A stretch of 64,000 nucleotides of DNA from Oceanospirillum sp047518265 (GTDB taxonomy: Bacteria; Pseudomonadota; Gammaproteobacteria; Pseudomonadales; Halomonadaceae): contig JAKZRG010000085.1 of the NCBI GenBank assembly GCA_047518265.1, positions 26,362 to 90,361 on the forward strand, given 5' to 3'. Position 1 is the first letter of the stretch. Each line of letters starts with the position of its first letter. Positions 36,263 to 46,150 of the stretch are shown piece after piece. A program made the position numbers and the translations under genes. The notes under the pieces were generated by a model that ran no database searches, had not been told where the DNA came from, and saw nothing but the letters and a program-made list of their open reading frames with translations.

Positions 36263-37105
36263 TTAGTGCTGGTGACGGACTTGACTCGGCGTTGATTGAA
36301 AATACTTTTTAAAGGCATTCGTTAAGGCGCTTTGACTGGTAAAGCCTACTTGGGCAGCAATTTCATTAACGGTTAAGGAGGAGCGCAGGAGTAAATCGTG
36401 GGCCTCTTTTAATCGAGCCTGAATCAGGTATTGATGTGGCGTAATGCCCATTGTTTTGCGAAAGAGAATATGGAAATGGCTTTCGCTCATGCAGGCAATT
36501 TGCGCCAATTGAGCGACAGAAATTTTTTCGGCTAGATTGACAGAAATAAACTGATCAATTTTCGCCATGTTAAGGGTAATTCGATCCGCTTGTTTTAGTG
36601 GTACGGGTTGTTGAAACAGGCGTTCGTGCAGTCGATGCATAAAGGCAAAGGTTAAAAAATCTGCAGTACTCGGATCTTTACCAAACGCATCAATCTCTTT
36701 GAGCATAAAAGACAGGAATAGTTTCAGATTATTATCAATATTGAAATAAGCTGGCGCATCAAACAGACGGCTTAGATCCGGCAGGTGATTTTGCAAAAGA
36801 GGGTGCTGGCGGGGTAAGTCTATGATCAGGTGGTTATTACTGCCAATACCTTCATAAAAGTGAGTGTGTTCAGAGGGGACTAAGCAGCCTTTGATTGGAC
36901 TGACCTGGCCACAACTGCCTTCAATCTCAAATTCGGATGTACCTGTCAGTCCAATGACCAGCTGATGATAATCATGATCGTGACTCAAGCAGCTGTTAGG
37001 TAAGCGGTTGACACGAATAGCGGTATTAGCTGTATCTGAATTCACAGTTTGGGTACTTACTTTTTTAGTGCAGATGCTATTGGTGTGTGTCTGACGGGTT
37101 TTCAT
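36263..37105 (-). CDS. AraC-family regulator, likely of putP
   Basis: The 280-residue protein has an N-terminal cupin-like domain (HDHDYHQLVIGLTG near 42-55) and two C-terminal helix-turn-helix units (KISVAQLAQIACMSESHFHI, then SLTVNEIAAQVGFTSQSALT), ending in the TPSQVR-type box. AAGGGG precedes the ATG. It ends 364 bases before putP on the same strand. AraC-type regulators of proline use (PruR in Pseudomonas) are known, and this may be an equivalent, but that is inference from position. Confidence 0.85.
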   Translation of the reverse strand: MKTRQTHTNSICTKKVSTQTVNSDTANTAIRVNRLPNSCLSHDHDYHQLVIGLTGTSEFEIEGSCGQVSPIKGCLVPSEHTHFYEGIGSNNHLIIDLPRQHPLLQNHLPDLSRLFDAPAYFNIDNNLKLFLSFMLKEIDAFGKDPSTADFLTFAFMHRLHERLFQQPVPLKQADRITLNMAKIDQFISVNLAEKISVAQLAQIACMSESHFHILFRKTMGITPHQYLIQARLKEAHDLLLRSSLTVNEIAAQVGFTSQSALTNAFKKYFQSTPSQVRHQH

Positions 37106-37253
37106 TGGTGCGCCCCTTAGATCGTATCTGCTACGACGGAACTGCTTAATGCCAAAATCTGGCAGATAGGCGTCTATTTTACGACTTTAGATTATAGGGT
37201 AAAGGGCTTAATTGTAATTGTTCTCAGCTAGCTTTTTAAAAGTAGTCCTGTTT

Positions 37254-37613
37254 TTAGGTATCGGTTTCGATGTTTGATTGCATTTTTTTAAGAATAATTT
37301 CCAATTCCAATAAGCCTTTTGCTGTAAACATTCCTTCCGGATTTCCGAGTTGAGTCGGGTGGCCTAGGTAATGCAAAGCCTCTATTTGAACGCACTGTTG
37401 TCGAATTTTTTCTAGCTCAAAGTCATGCCTTATAGGCAAGTGAATAATGCTGCTCCATTGATCATAATCTGCCTGCCCTGAAAGAATGTTCTGTAGTAAA
37501 TCGATATAGTCCTGGCGGTTATGATGGAATTTAGGTGGGTGATGAAAGCTGGCTAAACACAAGCTTAAAATCAGTATTATGAGGCTGAACAGCACCATGA
37601 TTAAAAATGTCAT
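37254..37613 (-). CDS. Unknown small membrane-anchored protein
   Basis: The 119-residue protein has one N-terminal hydrophobic segment (about 3-24) followed by a soluble, mildly charged region. I recognise no family. It lies alone between the AraC gene and prkA and is divergent from prkA. Confidence 0.55.
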   Translation of the reverse strand: MTFLIMVLFSLIILILSLCLASFHHPPKFHHNRQDYIDLLQNILSGQADYDQWSSIIHLPIRHDFELEKIRQQCVQIEALHYLGHPTQLGNPEGMFTAKGLLELEIILKKMQSNIETDT

Positions 37614-37849
37614 ATTCGTTATCCCCCCTTATTTTATCAGTGCTTCGTCGCTTTCCCTTTGATATCTCTATGTTTTTATTTTTCCCACCATAAGCTGATT
37701 AATAAGATTTATAGAAAACAGCGCTTAAATTGGAAAGCAACATTGACAGCGCCACAGTTCGACTATGCTGTAAGTGTGACCTGAGTTATTTGATACCGCT
37801 GTTCAGATAAGCAACTCGGTTGTCACGGCTGTATTGTCAGGAGGTTGTT

Positions 37850-39772
37850 ATGAGCATTTTTAATCACGTACAAAACCGTTTTGACCGGGTTCAGCAGGAA
37901 GAGTATAGCCTGCAAGAGTATCTCGACATCTGCAAGAATGATCCAATGGCTTACGCGTCAGCTTCGGAGCGTATGTTGATGGCGATAGGCGAACCAGAAG
38001 TTATTGATACCGCAAAAGATCCTCGTTTAAGCAGAATTTTTTCTAATAAAGTAATTCGTCGTTATCCCGCTTTTTCAGAATTTTATGGCATGGAAGACGC
38101 CATTGAGCAAATTGTGTCTTATTTCCGTCATTCCGCCCAAGGGTTGGAAGAGAGTAAACAAATTCTTTATCTTTTAGGTCCGGTAGGTGGTGGTAAGTCA
38201 TCACTGGCAGAGCGCTTAAAAGCATTGATGGAAAGGGTTCCTTTTTATGCCATTAAGGATTCCCCTGTTTTCGAGACGCCTTTAGGGCTGTTTGATCCGG
38301 ATGAAGATGCTGAAATTCTGGAGGATGAGTTTGGTATTCCTCAGCGTTATTTGAGCTCTATTATGTCCCCTTGGGCCGCTAAACGGCTGACAGAATACGG
38401 TGGGGATATATCCAAGTTCAGAGTCGTTAAGCTATATCCTTCTCGCCTTAATCAAATTGCGGTCTCTAAAACTGAGCCCGGAGATGATAATAATCAGGAT
38501 ATCAGTGCCTTGGTGGGTAAGGTGGATATTCGTATGCTGGAGGATTTTGCCCAGCATGATCCCGATGCTTACAGCTTCTCCGGTGGCCTGTGTCGAGGTA
38601 ACCAGGGCTTGATGGAATTTGTGGAGATGTTCAAAGCGCCCATTAAGGTGCTGCATCCACTATTAACGGCCACTCAGGAGGGGAACTATAATAGTACGGA
38701 GGGTATGTCGGCGATTCCATTCTCTGGCATTATTTTGGCGCACTCTAATGAGTCCGAGTGGAAGGCTTTTAAAGGTAATAAGAGTAACGAGGCATTCCTA
38801 GATCGGGTTTATATTGTAAAAGTACCTTATTGTGTGCGTGTTTCGGAAGAGATGCGTATCTATGAAAAACTGCTGGAGCATAGTTCGTTACATAATGCTC
38901 ACTGTGCACCGGATACTCTTAAAATGCTGGCCCAATTCTCTGTTTTATCTCGGAGTAAGGAGCCAGAAAATTCCAGTATCTATTCCAAAATGCGTGTCTA
39001 TGACGGTGAAAACCTGAAAGATACCGATCCGAAAGCCAAGTCCATTCAAGAGTACCGTGATAGTGCCGGTGTGGACGAAGGGATGGAAGGTTTATCCACT
39101 CGTTTTGCTTTCAAAATTCTCTCCAAAGTATTTAATTTTGATGCCACTGAGATTGCGGCTAATCCCGTGCACCTGCTTTATGTCCTAGAGCATCAGATTG
39201 AACAGGAGCAATATGCACCTGAAGTGAGAGAACGTTATCTGAGGTTTATCAAAGAATGGTTGGCACCACGGTACGTAGACTTTATTGGTAAAGAGATTCA
39301 GACCGCATATTTAGAATCTTATAGTGAATATGGTCAGAATATCTTTGATCGTTACGTTATTTATGCGGACTTCTGGATTCAAGATCAGGAGTTTAGAGAT
39401 CCAGAAACCGGGGAGCTTTTTGATCGTCAATCTCTGAATGAAGAGCTAGAGAAGATTGAAAAACCAGCAGGTATTAGTAACCCTAAAGACTTCCGTAATG
39501 AGGTCGTCAATTTTGTTTTAAGGGCGAGAGCTCAAAATAATGGACAAAACCCAGCTTGGTTCAGCTATGAAAAACTGAAAACAGTCATTGAGCATAAAAT
39601 GTTTGCCAATACTGAAGAGCTGCTACCGGTTATATCCTTTAATGCGAAGGCATCTTCTTCAGAGCAAAGTAAGCATGAAGACTTTGTAGATCGAATGACA
39701 CAACGAGGTTATACAGAGAAGCAAGTGCGCTTGTTGTCGGAATGGTATCTGCGGGTGCGTAAATCCCAGTAA
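37850..39772 (+). CDS. prkA: PrkA-family serine protein kinase (YeaG)
   Basis: From the ATG at 37850 (AGGAGG 5 bases upstream) the protein has 640 residues, almost the same as E. coli YeaG (about 644). It has an AAA-like N-terminal domain with Walker A LGPVGGGKSSL near 108-118 and a PrkA C-terminal domain. In E. coli, YeaG acts with YeaH in nitrogen-starvation and stationary-phase stress. An in-frame upstream start at 37820 lacks a ribosome site. It is first in a prkA-yeaH-spoVR cluster. Confidence 0.95.
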   Translation: MSIFNHVQNRFDRVQQEEYSLQEYLDICKNDPMAYASASERMLMAIGEPEVIDTAKDPRLSRIFSNKVIRRYPAFSEFYGMEDAIEQIVSYFRHSAQGLEESKQILYLLGPVGGGKSSLAERLKALMERVPFYAIKDSPVFETPLGLFDPDEDAEILEDEFGIPQRYLSSIMSPWAAKRLTEYGGDISKFRVVKLYPSRLNQIAVSKTEPGDDNNQDISALVGKVDIRMLEDFAQHDPDAYSFSGGLCRGNQGLMEFVEMFKAPIKVLHPLLTATQEGNYNSTEGMSAIPFSGIILAHSNESEWKAFKGNKSNEAFLDRVYIVKVPYCVRVSEEMRIYEKLLEHSSLHNAHCAPDTLKMLAQFSVLSRSKEPENSSIYSKMRVYDGENLKDTDPKAKSIQEYRDSAGVDEGMEGLSTRFAFKILSKVFNFDATEIAANPVHLLYVLEHQIEQEQYAPEVRERYLRFIKEWLAPRYVDFIGKEIQTAYLESYSEYGQNIFDRYVIYADFWIQDQEFRDPETGELFDRQSLNEELEKIEKPAGISNPKDFRNEVVNFVLRARAQNNGQNPAWFSYEKLKTVIEHKMFANTEELLPVISFNAKASSSEQSKHEDFVDRMTQRGYTEKQVRLLSEWYLRVRKSQ

Positions 39773-39954
39773 GGGGCAAATGCGAGGTAATACGCCGTAG
39801 TTATAAGTATTGAAATTAGATCTTTAGGGCCTCTGATTTAAAGGGGCTCTATAGTCTACTTCAGTTGCCAAACTACAAGGGGTGTTACTGGCACAGCTTA
39901 ACCATCAGAGTGTATGGGTGGTGATGTGTCTGCTAATGCAGAAGGAGAGTCCGC

Positions 39955-41235
39955 ATGAGTTTTATTATTGACCGACGACCAAACGGTAAAAATAAGAGCG
40001 CGGTGAATCGGCAGCGCTTTTTACGACGCTATCGGGATCATATTAAGAAATCGGTAACTGATGCGGTTAATCGACGCAGCATTACGGATTTGGAGCATGG
40101 TGAAAAAATTAATATCCCTACTCGGGATATTAGTGAGCCGGTTTTTCAGCAAGGACAGGGCGGCCGTCGAGAAATCGTTAGCCCTGGTAATAAAGAATTT
40201 CAGCAAGGTGATCGCTTTCGCCGGCCTCAAGGAGGTGGAGGAGGCGGCGGTTCTGGCGAAGGTAGTGCCAGTAACCAGGGAGAGGGGGAGGATGAGTTTT
40301 CTTTTTCCATTACCAAAGATGAATTCCTGGAGTTTATGTTTGATGGCTTAGAACTGCCCAACCTAGTGCGTAAAGAATTTAAAGATATGGAGGCGGCTAA
40401 GTTAGTGCGTGCTGGAATTGTTAAAGATGGCACGCCAGCGAAAATGAACATTGTTCGTTCTATGCGCAATGCCTATGCCAGGCGTCGGGCAATGACAGGT
40501 AAAAGCCGTCGTCGTTTAAAAGAGTTGGAAAAAGAGTTAGAAGAAGAGCAAGGCAAAGATACCTTATTGAGAAATCCAGTACGTATTGATCAGCTAGAAG
40601 AGGATATAGAGTTATTAAGGAAAAAAATTGATCGAGTGCCTTTTTTAGATACTTATGATTTGCGTTACAACAATTTTAAAAAGGAACCTCAGCCTAGCAA
40701 TCAGGCGGTAATGTTCTGTCTTATGGATGTTTCTGGTTCTATGACCCAGGCTCATAAGGACATGGCAAAACGCTTTTTTATACTGTTATATCTTTTTCTA
40801 GAGCGCAGCTATCAACGTATTGAAGTTGTCTTTATTCGTCACCACACCAGTGCGAAAGAAGTGGAAGAAGAGGAGTTTTTCTATTCTAGAGAAACGGGCG
40901 GTACGATTGTATCCAGTGCTATTCGTCTTGCTCAGGAGGTGATTGAAAAGCGCTATCCCAGTAATGAATGGAATATCTACGTAGCTCAGGCTTCAGATGG
41001 CGATAATTGGGATGATGATTCAACCAATTGTAGTCAGATCTTAGTGAAGGAATTGATGCCTCTGGTGCAGTATTTTGCTTACGTTGAAATTACACCTCAT
41101 GCCCATCAGGCTTTATGGGAAGAATATAGAGGTGTGCAGTCTCGTTTCCCTGATCATTTTGCCATGGAGCAGATTGTCAGTGAGGCGGATATCTATCCGG
41201 TATTCCGAGAACTGTTCAGGAGGAAAGAAGCATGA
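39955..41235 (+). CDS. yeaH: YeaH/YhbH family protein (DUF444)
   Basis: The 426-residue protein has the DUF444 layout: a basic N-terminus, a glycine-rich linker (residues about 91-102), and a C-terminal von-Willebrand-factor-A-like domain with the MIDAS motif MDVSGSM near 256-262. It partners the PrkA kinase in other bacteria. It overlaps the next gene by four bases (ATGA at 41232), so the two are translationally coupled. The gap from prkA is 182 bases. Confidence 0.93.
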   Translation: MSFIIDRRPNGKNKSAVNRQRFLRRYRDHIKKSVTDAVNRRSITDLEHGEKINIPTRDISEPVFQQGQGGRREIVSPGNKEFQQGDRFRRPQGGGGGGGSGEGSASNQGEGEDEFSFSITKDEFLEFMFDGLELPNLVRKEFKDMEAAKLVRAGIVKDGTPAKMNIVRSMRNAYARRRAMTGKSRRRLKELEKELEEEQGKDTLLRNPVRIDQLEEDIELLRKKIDRVPFLDTYDLRYNNFKKEPQPSNQAVMFCLMDVSGSMTQAHKDMAKRFFILLYLFLERSYQRIEVVFIRHHTSAKEVEEEEFFYSRETGGTIVSSAIRLAQEVIEKRYPSNEWNIYVAQASDGDNWDDDSTNCSQILVKELMPLVQYFAYVEITPHAHQALWEEYRGVQSRFPDHFAMEQIVSEADIYPVFRELFRRKEA

Positions 41236-42785
41236 GCGAAAAAGAATCTAAGCTGATCTCCACCGGTTCAGAATGGAATTTTGAGTTACTAGAGGACTAT
41301 GATCGTGAGATCAAGCGTATAGCAGAAGGCTTTAAGCTGGACACTTATCCCAATCAAATAGAGGTGATTACTTCCGAGCAGATGATGGATGCCTATTCTT
41401 CTGTGGGGATGCCGTTAGGTTATAGCCATTGGTCATTTGGTAAGCAGTTCTTATCCGTTGAGCAAGGCTATAAACGGGGGCAAATGGGGTTGGCTTATGA
41501 GTTGGTTATCAACTCTGACCCCTGTATTGCTTATCTTATGGAAGAGAATACGATGACGATGCAAGCACTGGTAATTGCTCATGCTTGTTATGGTCACAAC
41601 TCCTTCTTTAAAGGGAATTATCTGTTTAAAACATGGACAGATGCTCGGGCGATTATTGATTATCTATTATTCGCTAAAAAGTATATTACTCAATGTGAAG
41701 AGCGACATGGCGTAGAGGAAGTTGAGTCTTTATTAGATGCTTGTCATGCCCTGCAAAACTATGGTGTGGATCGCTATAAGCGCCCTGCGCCCATTTCAGC
41801 GGAAGAGGAGCAACGTCGGCAGCAGGAAAGGGAGGATTATCTACAGCAACAAGTTAATCGTCTCTGGAGTACCATACCTTTTAAAAAAGGTAACGAGGAC
41901 GAGTCTGATGGAAAGCATTTTCGTTATCCATCTGAGCCTCAAGAGAATATTCTTTATTTTGTTGAGAAGAATGCCCCTTTGTTGGAGCCTTGGCAGCGTG
42001 AGATCGTGCGTATAGTACGAAAAATTGCCCAATACTTTTATCCACAACGCCAGACCCAAGTGATGAATGAAGGCTGGGCTACCTTTTGGCACTATACCAT
42101 TATGAATACCTTGTACGATGAGGGTTTAGTGACTGAAGGTTTTATCCTTGAGTTTCTTCAATCTCATACTAGTGTGGTTTTTCAGCCATCCTATGATAGT
42201 CCTTATTACAATGGTATTAACCCCTATGCATTGGGCTTTGCCATGTACACGGATCTGAAACGTATCTGTGAAGAACCTACAGAAGAGGATCGTCAATGGT
42301 TCCCCGATATTGCCGGTAGTGACTGGTTAGAAACGCTGCACTTTGCTATGCAAAACTTTAAGGATGAGAGTTTTATTCTGCAGTTTTTATCACCTAAGGT
42401 GATGCGTGATCTGAAGCTATTCGCCATCGTCGATGACGATAAAGATTCAGAGCTGGAGATATCCGCTATTCATAATGAAGAAGGTTATCGCCATGTTCGT
42501 CAGGAGCTGGCAGCACAATATAACCTAGGAAATCGTGAACCCAATATTCAGGTAGTGGATGCTGATGTTAGGGGAGACCGATCATTAACTTTGAATCATT
42601 ACTCTCATAATCGCAGGCCCTTAGATGATGGTGCTGAATCTGTCTTGCGTTATCTGCATCAACTGTGGGGGTTTCCAGTACGGCTAAATAGTATTGCTGA
42701 AGGAGAGGTAAAGCAGAGCTATCAATGGCCTTTACCTGGGGCTACGGATACAGCCGAAAATGCACCTAAGACGGGTGTTGCTTAG
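41232..42785 (+). CDS. spoVR: SpoVR family protein
   Basis: The 517-residue protein matches SpoVR/YcgB over its whole length (SEWNFELLEDYDREIKRIAE at the start, then GYSHWSFGKQF and the NEGWATFWHYTIMN segment near 279-292). Named for a Bacillus sporulation gene, it is widespread in non-sporulating bacteria, usually next to prkA and yeaH, and has no settled biochemical function. HEGWATF-like metal-binding patterns suggest an enzyme, but that is unproven. Confidence 0.93.
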   Translation: MSEKESKLISTGSEWNFELLEDYDREIKRIAEGFKLDTYPNQIEVITSEQMMDAYSSVGMPLGYSHWSFGKQFLSVEQGYKRGQMGLAYELVINSDPCIAYLMEENTMTMQALVIAHACYGHNSFFKGNYLFKTWTDARAIIDYLLFAKKYITQCEERHGVEEVESLLDACHALQNYGVDRYKRPAPISAEEEQRRQQEREDYLQQQVNRLWSTIPFKKGNEDESDGKHFRYPSEPQENILYFVEKNAPLLEPWQREIVRIVRKIAQYFYPQRQTQVMNEGWATFWHYTIMNTLYDEGLVTEGFILEFLQSHTSVVFQPSYDSPYYNGINPYALGFAMYTDLKRICEEPTEEDRQWFPDIAGSDWLETLHFAMQNFKDESFILQFLSPKVMRDLKLFAIVDDDKDSELEISAIHNEEGYRHVRQELAAQYNLGNREPNIQVVDADVRGDRSLTLNHYSHNRRPLDDGAESVLRYLHQLWGFPVRLNSIAEGEVKQSYQWPLPGATDTAENAPKTGVA

Positions 42786-42831
42786 ATAAAATGCTTTGCT
42801 TGTTGAGTATATGAGTCTCATCCATAACGAT

Positions 42832-42860
42832 AAAAGGTCTGGCAATGCCAGACCTTTTAC
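42832..42860 (+). terminator. Bidirectional terminator between spoVR and cytochrome c
   Basis: AAAAGGTCTGGC (42832-42843) pairs with GCCAGACCTTTT (42847-42858), a 12-bp perfect stem with a 3-base loop. A on one side and T on the other allow it to act for both convergent genes. Confidence 0.88.
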
Positions 42861-42899
42861 TTTGATCGCTTACTTATCAGCTTTATCTAAAGCTCTCTA

Positions 42900-43208
42900 T
42901 TATAGAGTGCTGTAGTAAGCTGCCAGATTTTTGATATCTGCATCACTAAGCGCTGCTGCTTGAGGAGACATCATGGCAGCAGTACCACCTGTACGCTGAC
43001 CCGCTTTATAAGCTTTAAGAGCATTCTCGATGTACTGAGCTTTTTGGCCTTTCAGGTTAGGGTATATAGGCACTGCGCTGATACCGTTAGCACCGTGACA
43101 GGCTGCACATACCGCTGATTTTGCTTTACCGGCAGCGGCATCAGCAGCCAGAGCAGAACCAGATGCAGCCATAACAGCAATACCAGCGATCGCGAGAAGT
43201 TTTTTCAT
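42900..43208 (-). CDS. Periplasmic class I cytochrome c
   Basis: The 102-residue protein has a signal peptide (cleaved near 20-22, SALA-AD), one heme-c site CAACH (Cys34, Cys37, His38) and a likely distal methionine in AAMMSP near 79-80. Size and motif match small c-type cytochromes (c5/c553-like) that shuttle electrons to oxidases. It is transcribed alone. A 7-8-bp inverted repeat, CTGTTATC (43260-43267) and GATAACAG (43274-43281), lies in its upstream region. Confidence 0.92.
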   Translation of the reverse strand: MKKLLAIAGIAVMAASGSALAADAAAGKAKSAVCAACHGANGISAVPIYPNLKGQKAQYIENALKAYKAGQRTGGTAAMMSPQAAALSDADIKNLAAYYSTL

Positions 43209-43426
43209 GGGTTCACCTTACTTTATGGTTTTGTAGTTTTTGATTTCAAGCTAATCAGGCTGTTATCTAAAGGGATAACAGGCCGATAAATTTTTAATTA
43301 GGAGGATAATAAGCAAATATGCTTTTTTAACACATTGGCCCAGATCACCTTTTCTATAAGCATACCCTTTTTATATTGGAAAAAAAGCGACCCTTAGTCG
43401 CAGTTAGACCTGTTATAAAACCTGCT

Positions 43427-44314
43427 TTAGTCCAGAGTGGGTGATATGGGTTCGCTGGATGGGGTGACTTGTTGCATGGACTGACGGGAGATCCAACCTG
43501 ATTGGACTGTCTGTCCAACATTATCTAGCTGAAAGCTTTTCAAGCCATCACTTTGAATGTAATAGCGTTGCGTTTTATTGTTATCCAGATTGTATTGTTC
43601 GAGAAAGTAAACAGGAGTGATAGCAATATTCTGATAAGGGGCAAGGCGATAAGCGTTAACAATTTCCCCATGGCTGTTTATCAGTAATTGATCCGTGATG
43701 TTATCCCGGTACTCTTTTCTTAATTGGATCACTGCTGTTTGATTCAGCTGGTTCTGTTGGTCTGTTAGGTATCGTATTCCTAAGGCAGCAGCAGGTTGGT
43801 CGATAAATAGAGTTTGAAAGTTATCAGCCAAAAATGGAGATGCTTCCAGGCGAGCACTCATTTGACTGACACCTGTCATATCCGGTGAAACGCTATAATG
43901 AAACTTACCAAAATAAAGCTGGAAACGTTCGACACTGGGTTCAAAGTTAATTAATACTTCTTTTAGTTCTGTGCCCGGCAGGGTGCGTAATAAAAAACTG
44001 CTCTCTTGAGCATTGTCTAGGTTTTCATCAAATAGAGGGCGAAAAACGAGTTCTTCTGGGCCAGTAATATAGGCTCTGACTAATAAAGATTCACCATCGC
44101 CTAAAGGGTTAAACACTCGTTCAATAGAGGCTTGGCTAGGGTTCAGGCGTTCACTCAATAATTGACGGAATTCTTGCAGTGCATCTCGATGACCATCCGT
44201 TTGTTCTTTGACAAAAAGTTCTTGTGCCGTACTAAAAGTAGGCCAGAGAAGTAACAGTGTAAGCAGATAAAATAAACGTAGCATGGGCATGAGAATGTCG
44301 GTGAATTTGCTCAT
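43427..44314 (-). CDS. Unknown secreted or periplasmic protein
   Basis: The frame can begin at 44338, 44314 or later; I chose 44314 (295 residues), but no start has a good ribosome site. After the hydrophobic LRLFYLLTLLLLWPTFSTA stretch a signal-peptidase site is likely before QELF. The mature part is rich in Q and D/N and mainly beta-strand. I recognise no family. It is flanked by a cytochrome c and a beta-CASP nuclease gene, neither of which explains it. Confidence 0.6.
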   Translation of the reverse strand: MSKFTDILMPMLRLFYLLTLLLLWPTFSTAQELFVKEQTDGHRDALQEFRQLLSERLNPSQASIERVFNPLGDGESLLVRAYITGPEELVFRPLFDENLDNAQESSFLLRTLPGTELKEVLINFEPSVERFQLYFGKFHYSVSPDMTGVSQMSARLEASPFLADNFQTLFIDQPAAALGIRYLTDQQNQLNQTAVIQLRKEYRDNITDQLLINSHGEIVNAYRLAPYQNIAITPVYFLEQYNLDNNKTQRYYIQSDGLKSFQLDNVGQTVQSGWISRQSMQQVTPSSEPISPTLD

Positions 44315-44560
44315 TGACTCTACCCATAATATCGGCACTAAGCCAGTAATAATTAGCGATAACAGGCGTTTTTTAAGGGATTGTTGATGCAGGCGCTAAT
44401 CTGGAAAAAAATTCTGCCATACCGGCCTCAATACGTTATAAGTGAATCAAGACCTGTGTATAGAGAGTCTGGACTAAACCTTCTTTCTGTTTACGTGCAA
44501 GGCGATTTATTGGAATGGGTATAGGAAGCGCTTGAGGAATTGAGCTGGGAGTATATATCG

Positions 44561-45973
44561 ATGAAAGTAAAATTTTATGGTGCTGCAGGCGAAGTCACAG
44601 GTTCTTGTCATTTCGTTCAGGTAGGGAGTTATCGCATTTTGTTGGATTGTGGTTTGATTCAGGGAGGTTATCGTGATGATCTACGTAACGCTGAGCCCTT
44701 TGCTTTCGATCCTGCAATGATAGATGCCGTTGTATTAAGCCATTCTCATCTTGATCACTGTGGCAGAATCCCTTTGCTGGTTAAGCGGGGATTTAAAGGG
44801 GCCGTCTATACCCATAGCGTGTGCCGAGAAATGTGTAGCATTATGTTTAAAGATGCAGCGAATATTTATCGTCACGATGCAGATACGATGAACCGAAAAC
44901 GGGCAAGAAAACATCTGCCGCCACTGGAGCCTCTTTATGCGCAGCAAGACGCGGATCAGGCTCTCAAGCATTTCTATGGATTAGAATATAACCGAGAAGA
45001 AGAGATCTTGCCGGGAATACGTATCCGCTTGAATGATGCGGGGCATATCATTGGTGCATCCATTATTGAGCTTTGGTTAGACGATGGACGGCATCAGCGT
45101 AAGCTGGTGTTTAGCGGGGATTTGGGCCATAAAGATATGCCTATTTTGCGCGCACCAGCAAAGATTGCCCGAGCTGATCTATTACTTATGGAGAGTACTT
45201 ACGGTGGGCGTTGTCACCGACCCTGGTCGGAGAGTATGGATGAGATGGGCCGTATCTTATCCATGGCGGCTCAGTCAAAAGGTAATATTTTAATTCCAGC
45301 CTTTGCCGTGGGGCGAACACAAGAGTTGTTGTATCTATTTGGTAAATACTTTGATCAATGGAATCTCGGACATTGGCAGATTTTTTTAGATAGCCCTATG
45401 GCTATAGAGGCGACAGAGGTCTACGTAAAACACAGTGAGCTTTATAATCAGGATGCTAAAAATACATTGCTAACCCAACAGCGTTTGGATGCTTTGCCTA
45501 ATCTACGTTTTACTCACACGACAGATGAGTCGATGGCTCTTAACCGCATATCCTCTGGTGCGATTATTATTGCTGGTAGTGGTATGTGTGAAGGAGGACG
45601 TATACGTCATCATCTAAAAAATCATGCATGGAAAAGAAGTTGCCATATTCTAATGGTGGGCTTTCAGGCAAAAGGTACCTTAGGGCGCAGACTTGTGGAA
45701 GGTGCTGATAGTATTAAAATATGGCATGAAGATATTCGAGTAGCGGCTAAGGTGCATACTGTTGGTGGTTTTTCTGCTCATGGAGATCAAGATGGATTGA
45801 TTCAATGGCTGAGTGATTTTGATCGTTTACCCCAAGTATGTCTTGTACACGGTGAAGCGTCGGCACAAAAGGCCCTACAGGAGGCTATTGATAAGCAGTT
45901 AGAGGTAAAAGTTGATATCGCTGAGCCAGAACAAGAAATAGATTTGATCGCCATCACGCCTCATAGGCATTAA
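44561..45973 (+). CDS. MBL-fold beta-CASP nuclease-like protein
   Basis: From the ATG at 44561 (GGGAG upstream) the protein has 470 residues. It has the metallo-beta-lactamase HxHxDH motif (HSHLDH at 61-66), further metal residues (DAGHIIG near 160, SGDLGH near 186), and the beta-CASP/RMMBL end with PAFAVGRTQELL and GFSAHGDQ. Relatives act on RNA 3'-end processing or as 5' exonucleases. The specific substrate is unknown. It is monocistronic, ending before a palindromic repeat. Confidence 0.87.
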   Translation: MKVKFYGAAGEVTGSCHFVQVGSYRILLDCGLIQGGYRDDLRNAEPFAFDPAMIDAVVLSHSHLDHCGRIPLLVKRGFKGAVYTHSVCREMCSIMFKDAANIYRHDADTMNRKRARKHLPPLEPLYAQQDADQALKHFYGLEYNREEEILPGIRIRLNDAGHIIGASIIELWLDDGRHQRKLVFSGDLGHKDMPILRAPAKIARADLLLMESTYGGRCHRPWSESMDEMGRILSMAAQSKGNILIPAFAVGRTQELLYLFGKYFDQWNLGHWQIFLDSPMAIEATEVYVKHSELYNQDAKNTLLTQQRLDALPNLRFTHTTDESMALNRISSGAIIIAGSGMCEGGRIRHHLKNHAWKRSCHILMVGFQAKGTLGRRLVEGADSIKIWHEDIRVAAKVHTVGGFSAHGDQDGLIQWLSDFDRLPQVCLVHGEASAQKALQEAIDKQLEVKVDIAEPEQEIDLIAITPHRH

Positions 45974-46002
45974 CTTTTATGATCTTGCTCTTTTGTATAT
46001 TA

Positions 46003-46106
46003 ATACCAATCCCGATAATTCCTTATAGATGAAGAATAAGAAAAAACTGGATCACTCTAAATGCATTCGAAGAGTGTTGCCACTAACAACTTATCGGGAA
46101 TGGTAT
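46003..46106. repeat. Palindromic intergenic element, copy A
   Basis: The 104-bp element begins ATACCAATCCCGATAA (46003-46018) and ends TTATCGGGAATGGTAT (46091-46106), which are inverted copies of each other with one mismatch. An internal hairpin, CACTCT (46053-46058) and AGAGTG (46071-46076), lies between. Three other elements in the window share the ends. Confidence 0.85.
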
Positions 46107-46150
46107 AGTCGGATTTTGAATTAATGTGTTGCTTGGGTTAAAGGGAGTTT

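Noticed and set aside
42038..42046. TTATCCACA DnaA box inside spoVR
   Set aside because: It is a single match in a coding sequence, as expected about once per 33 kb.
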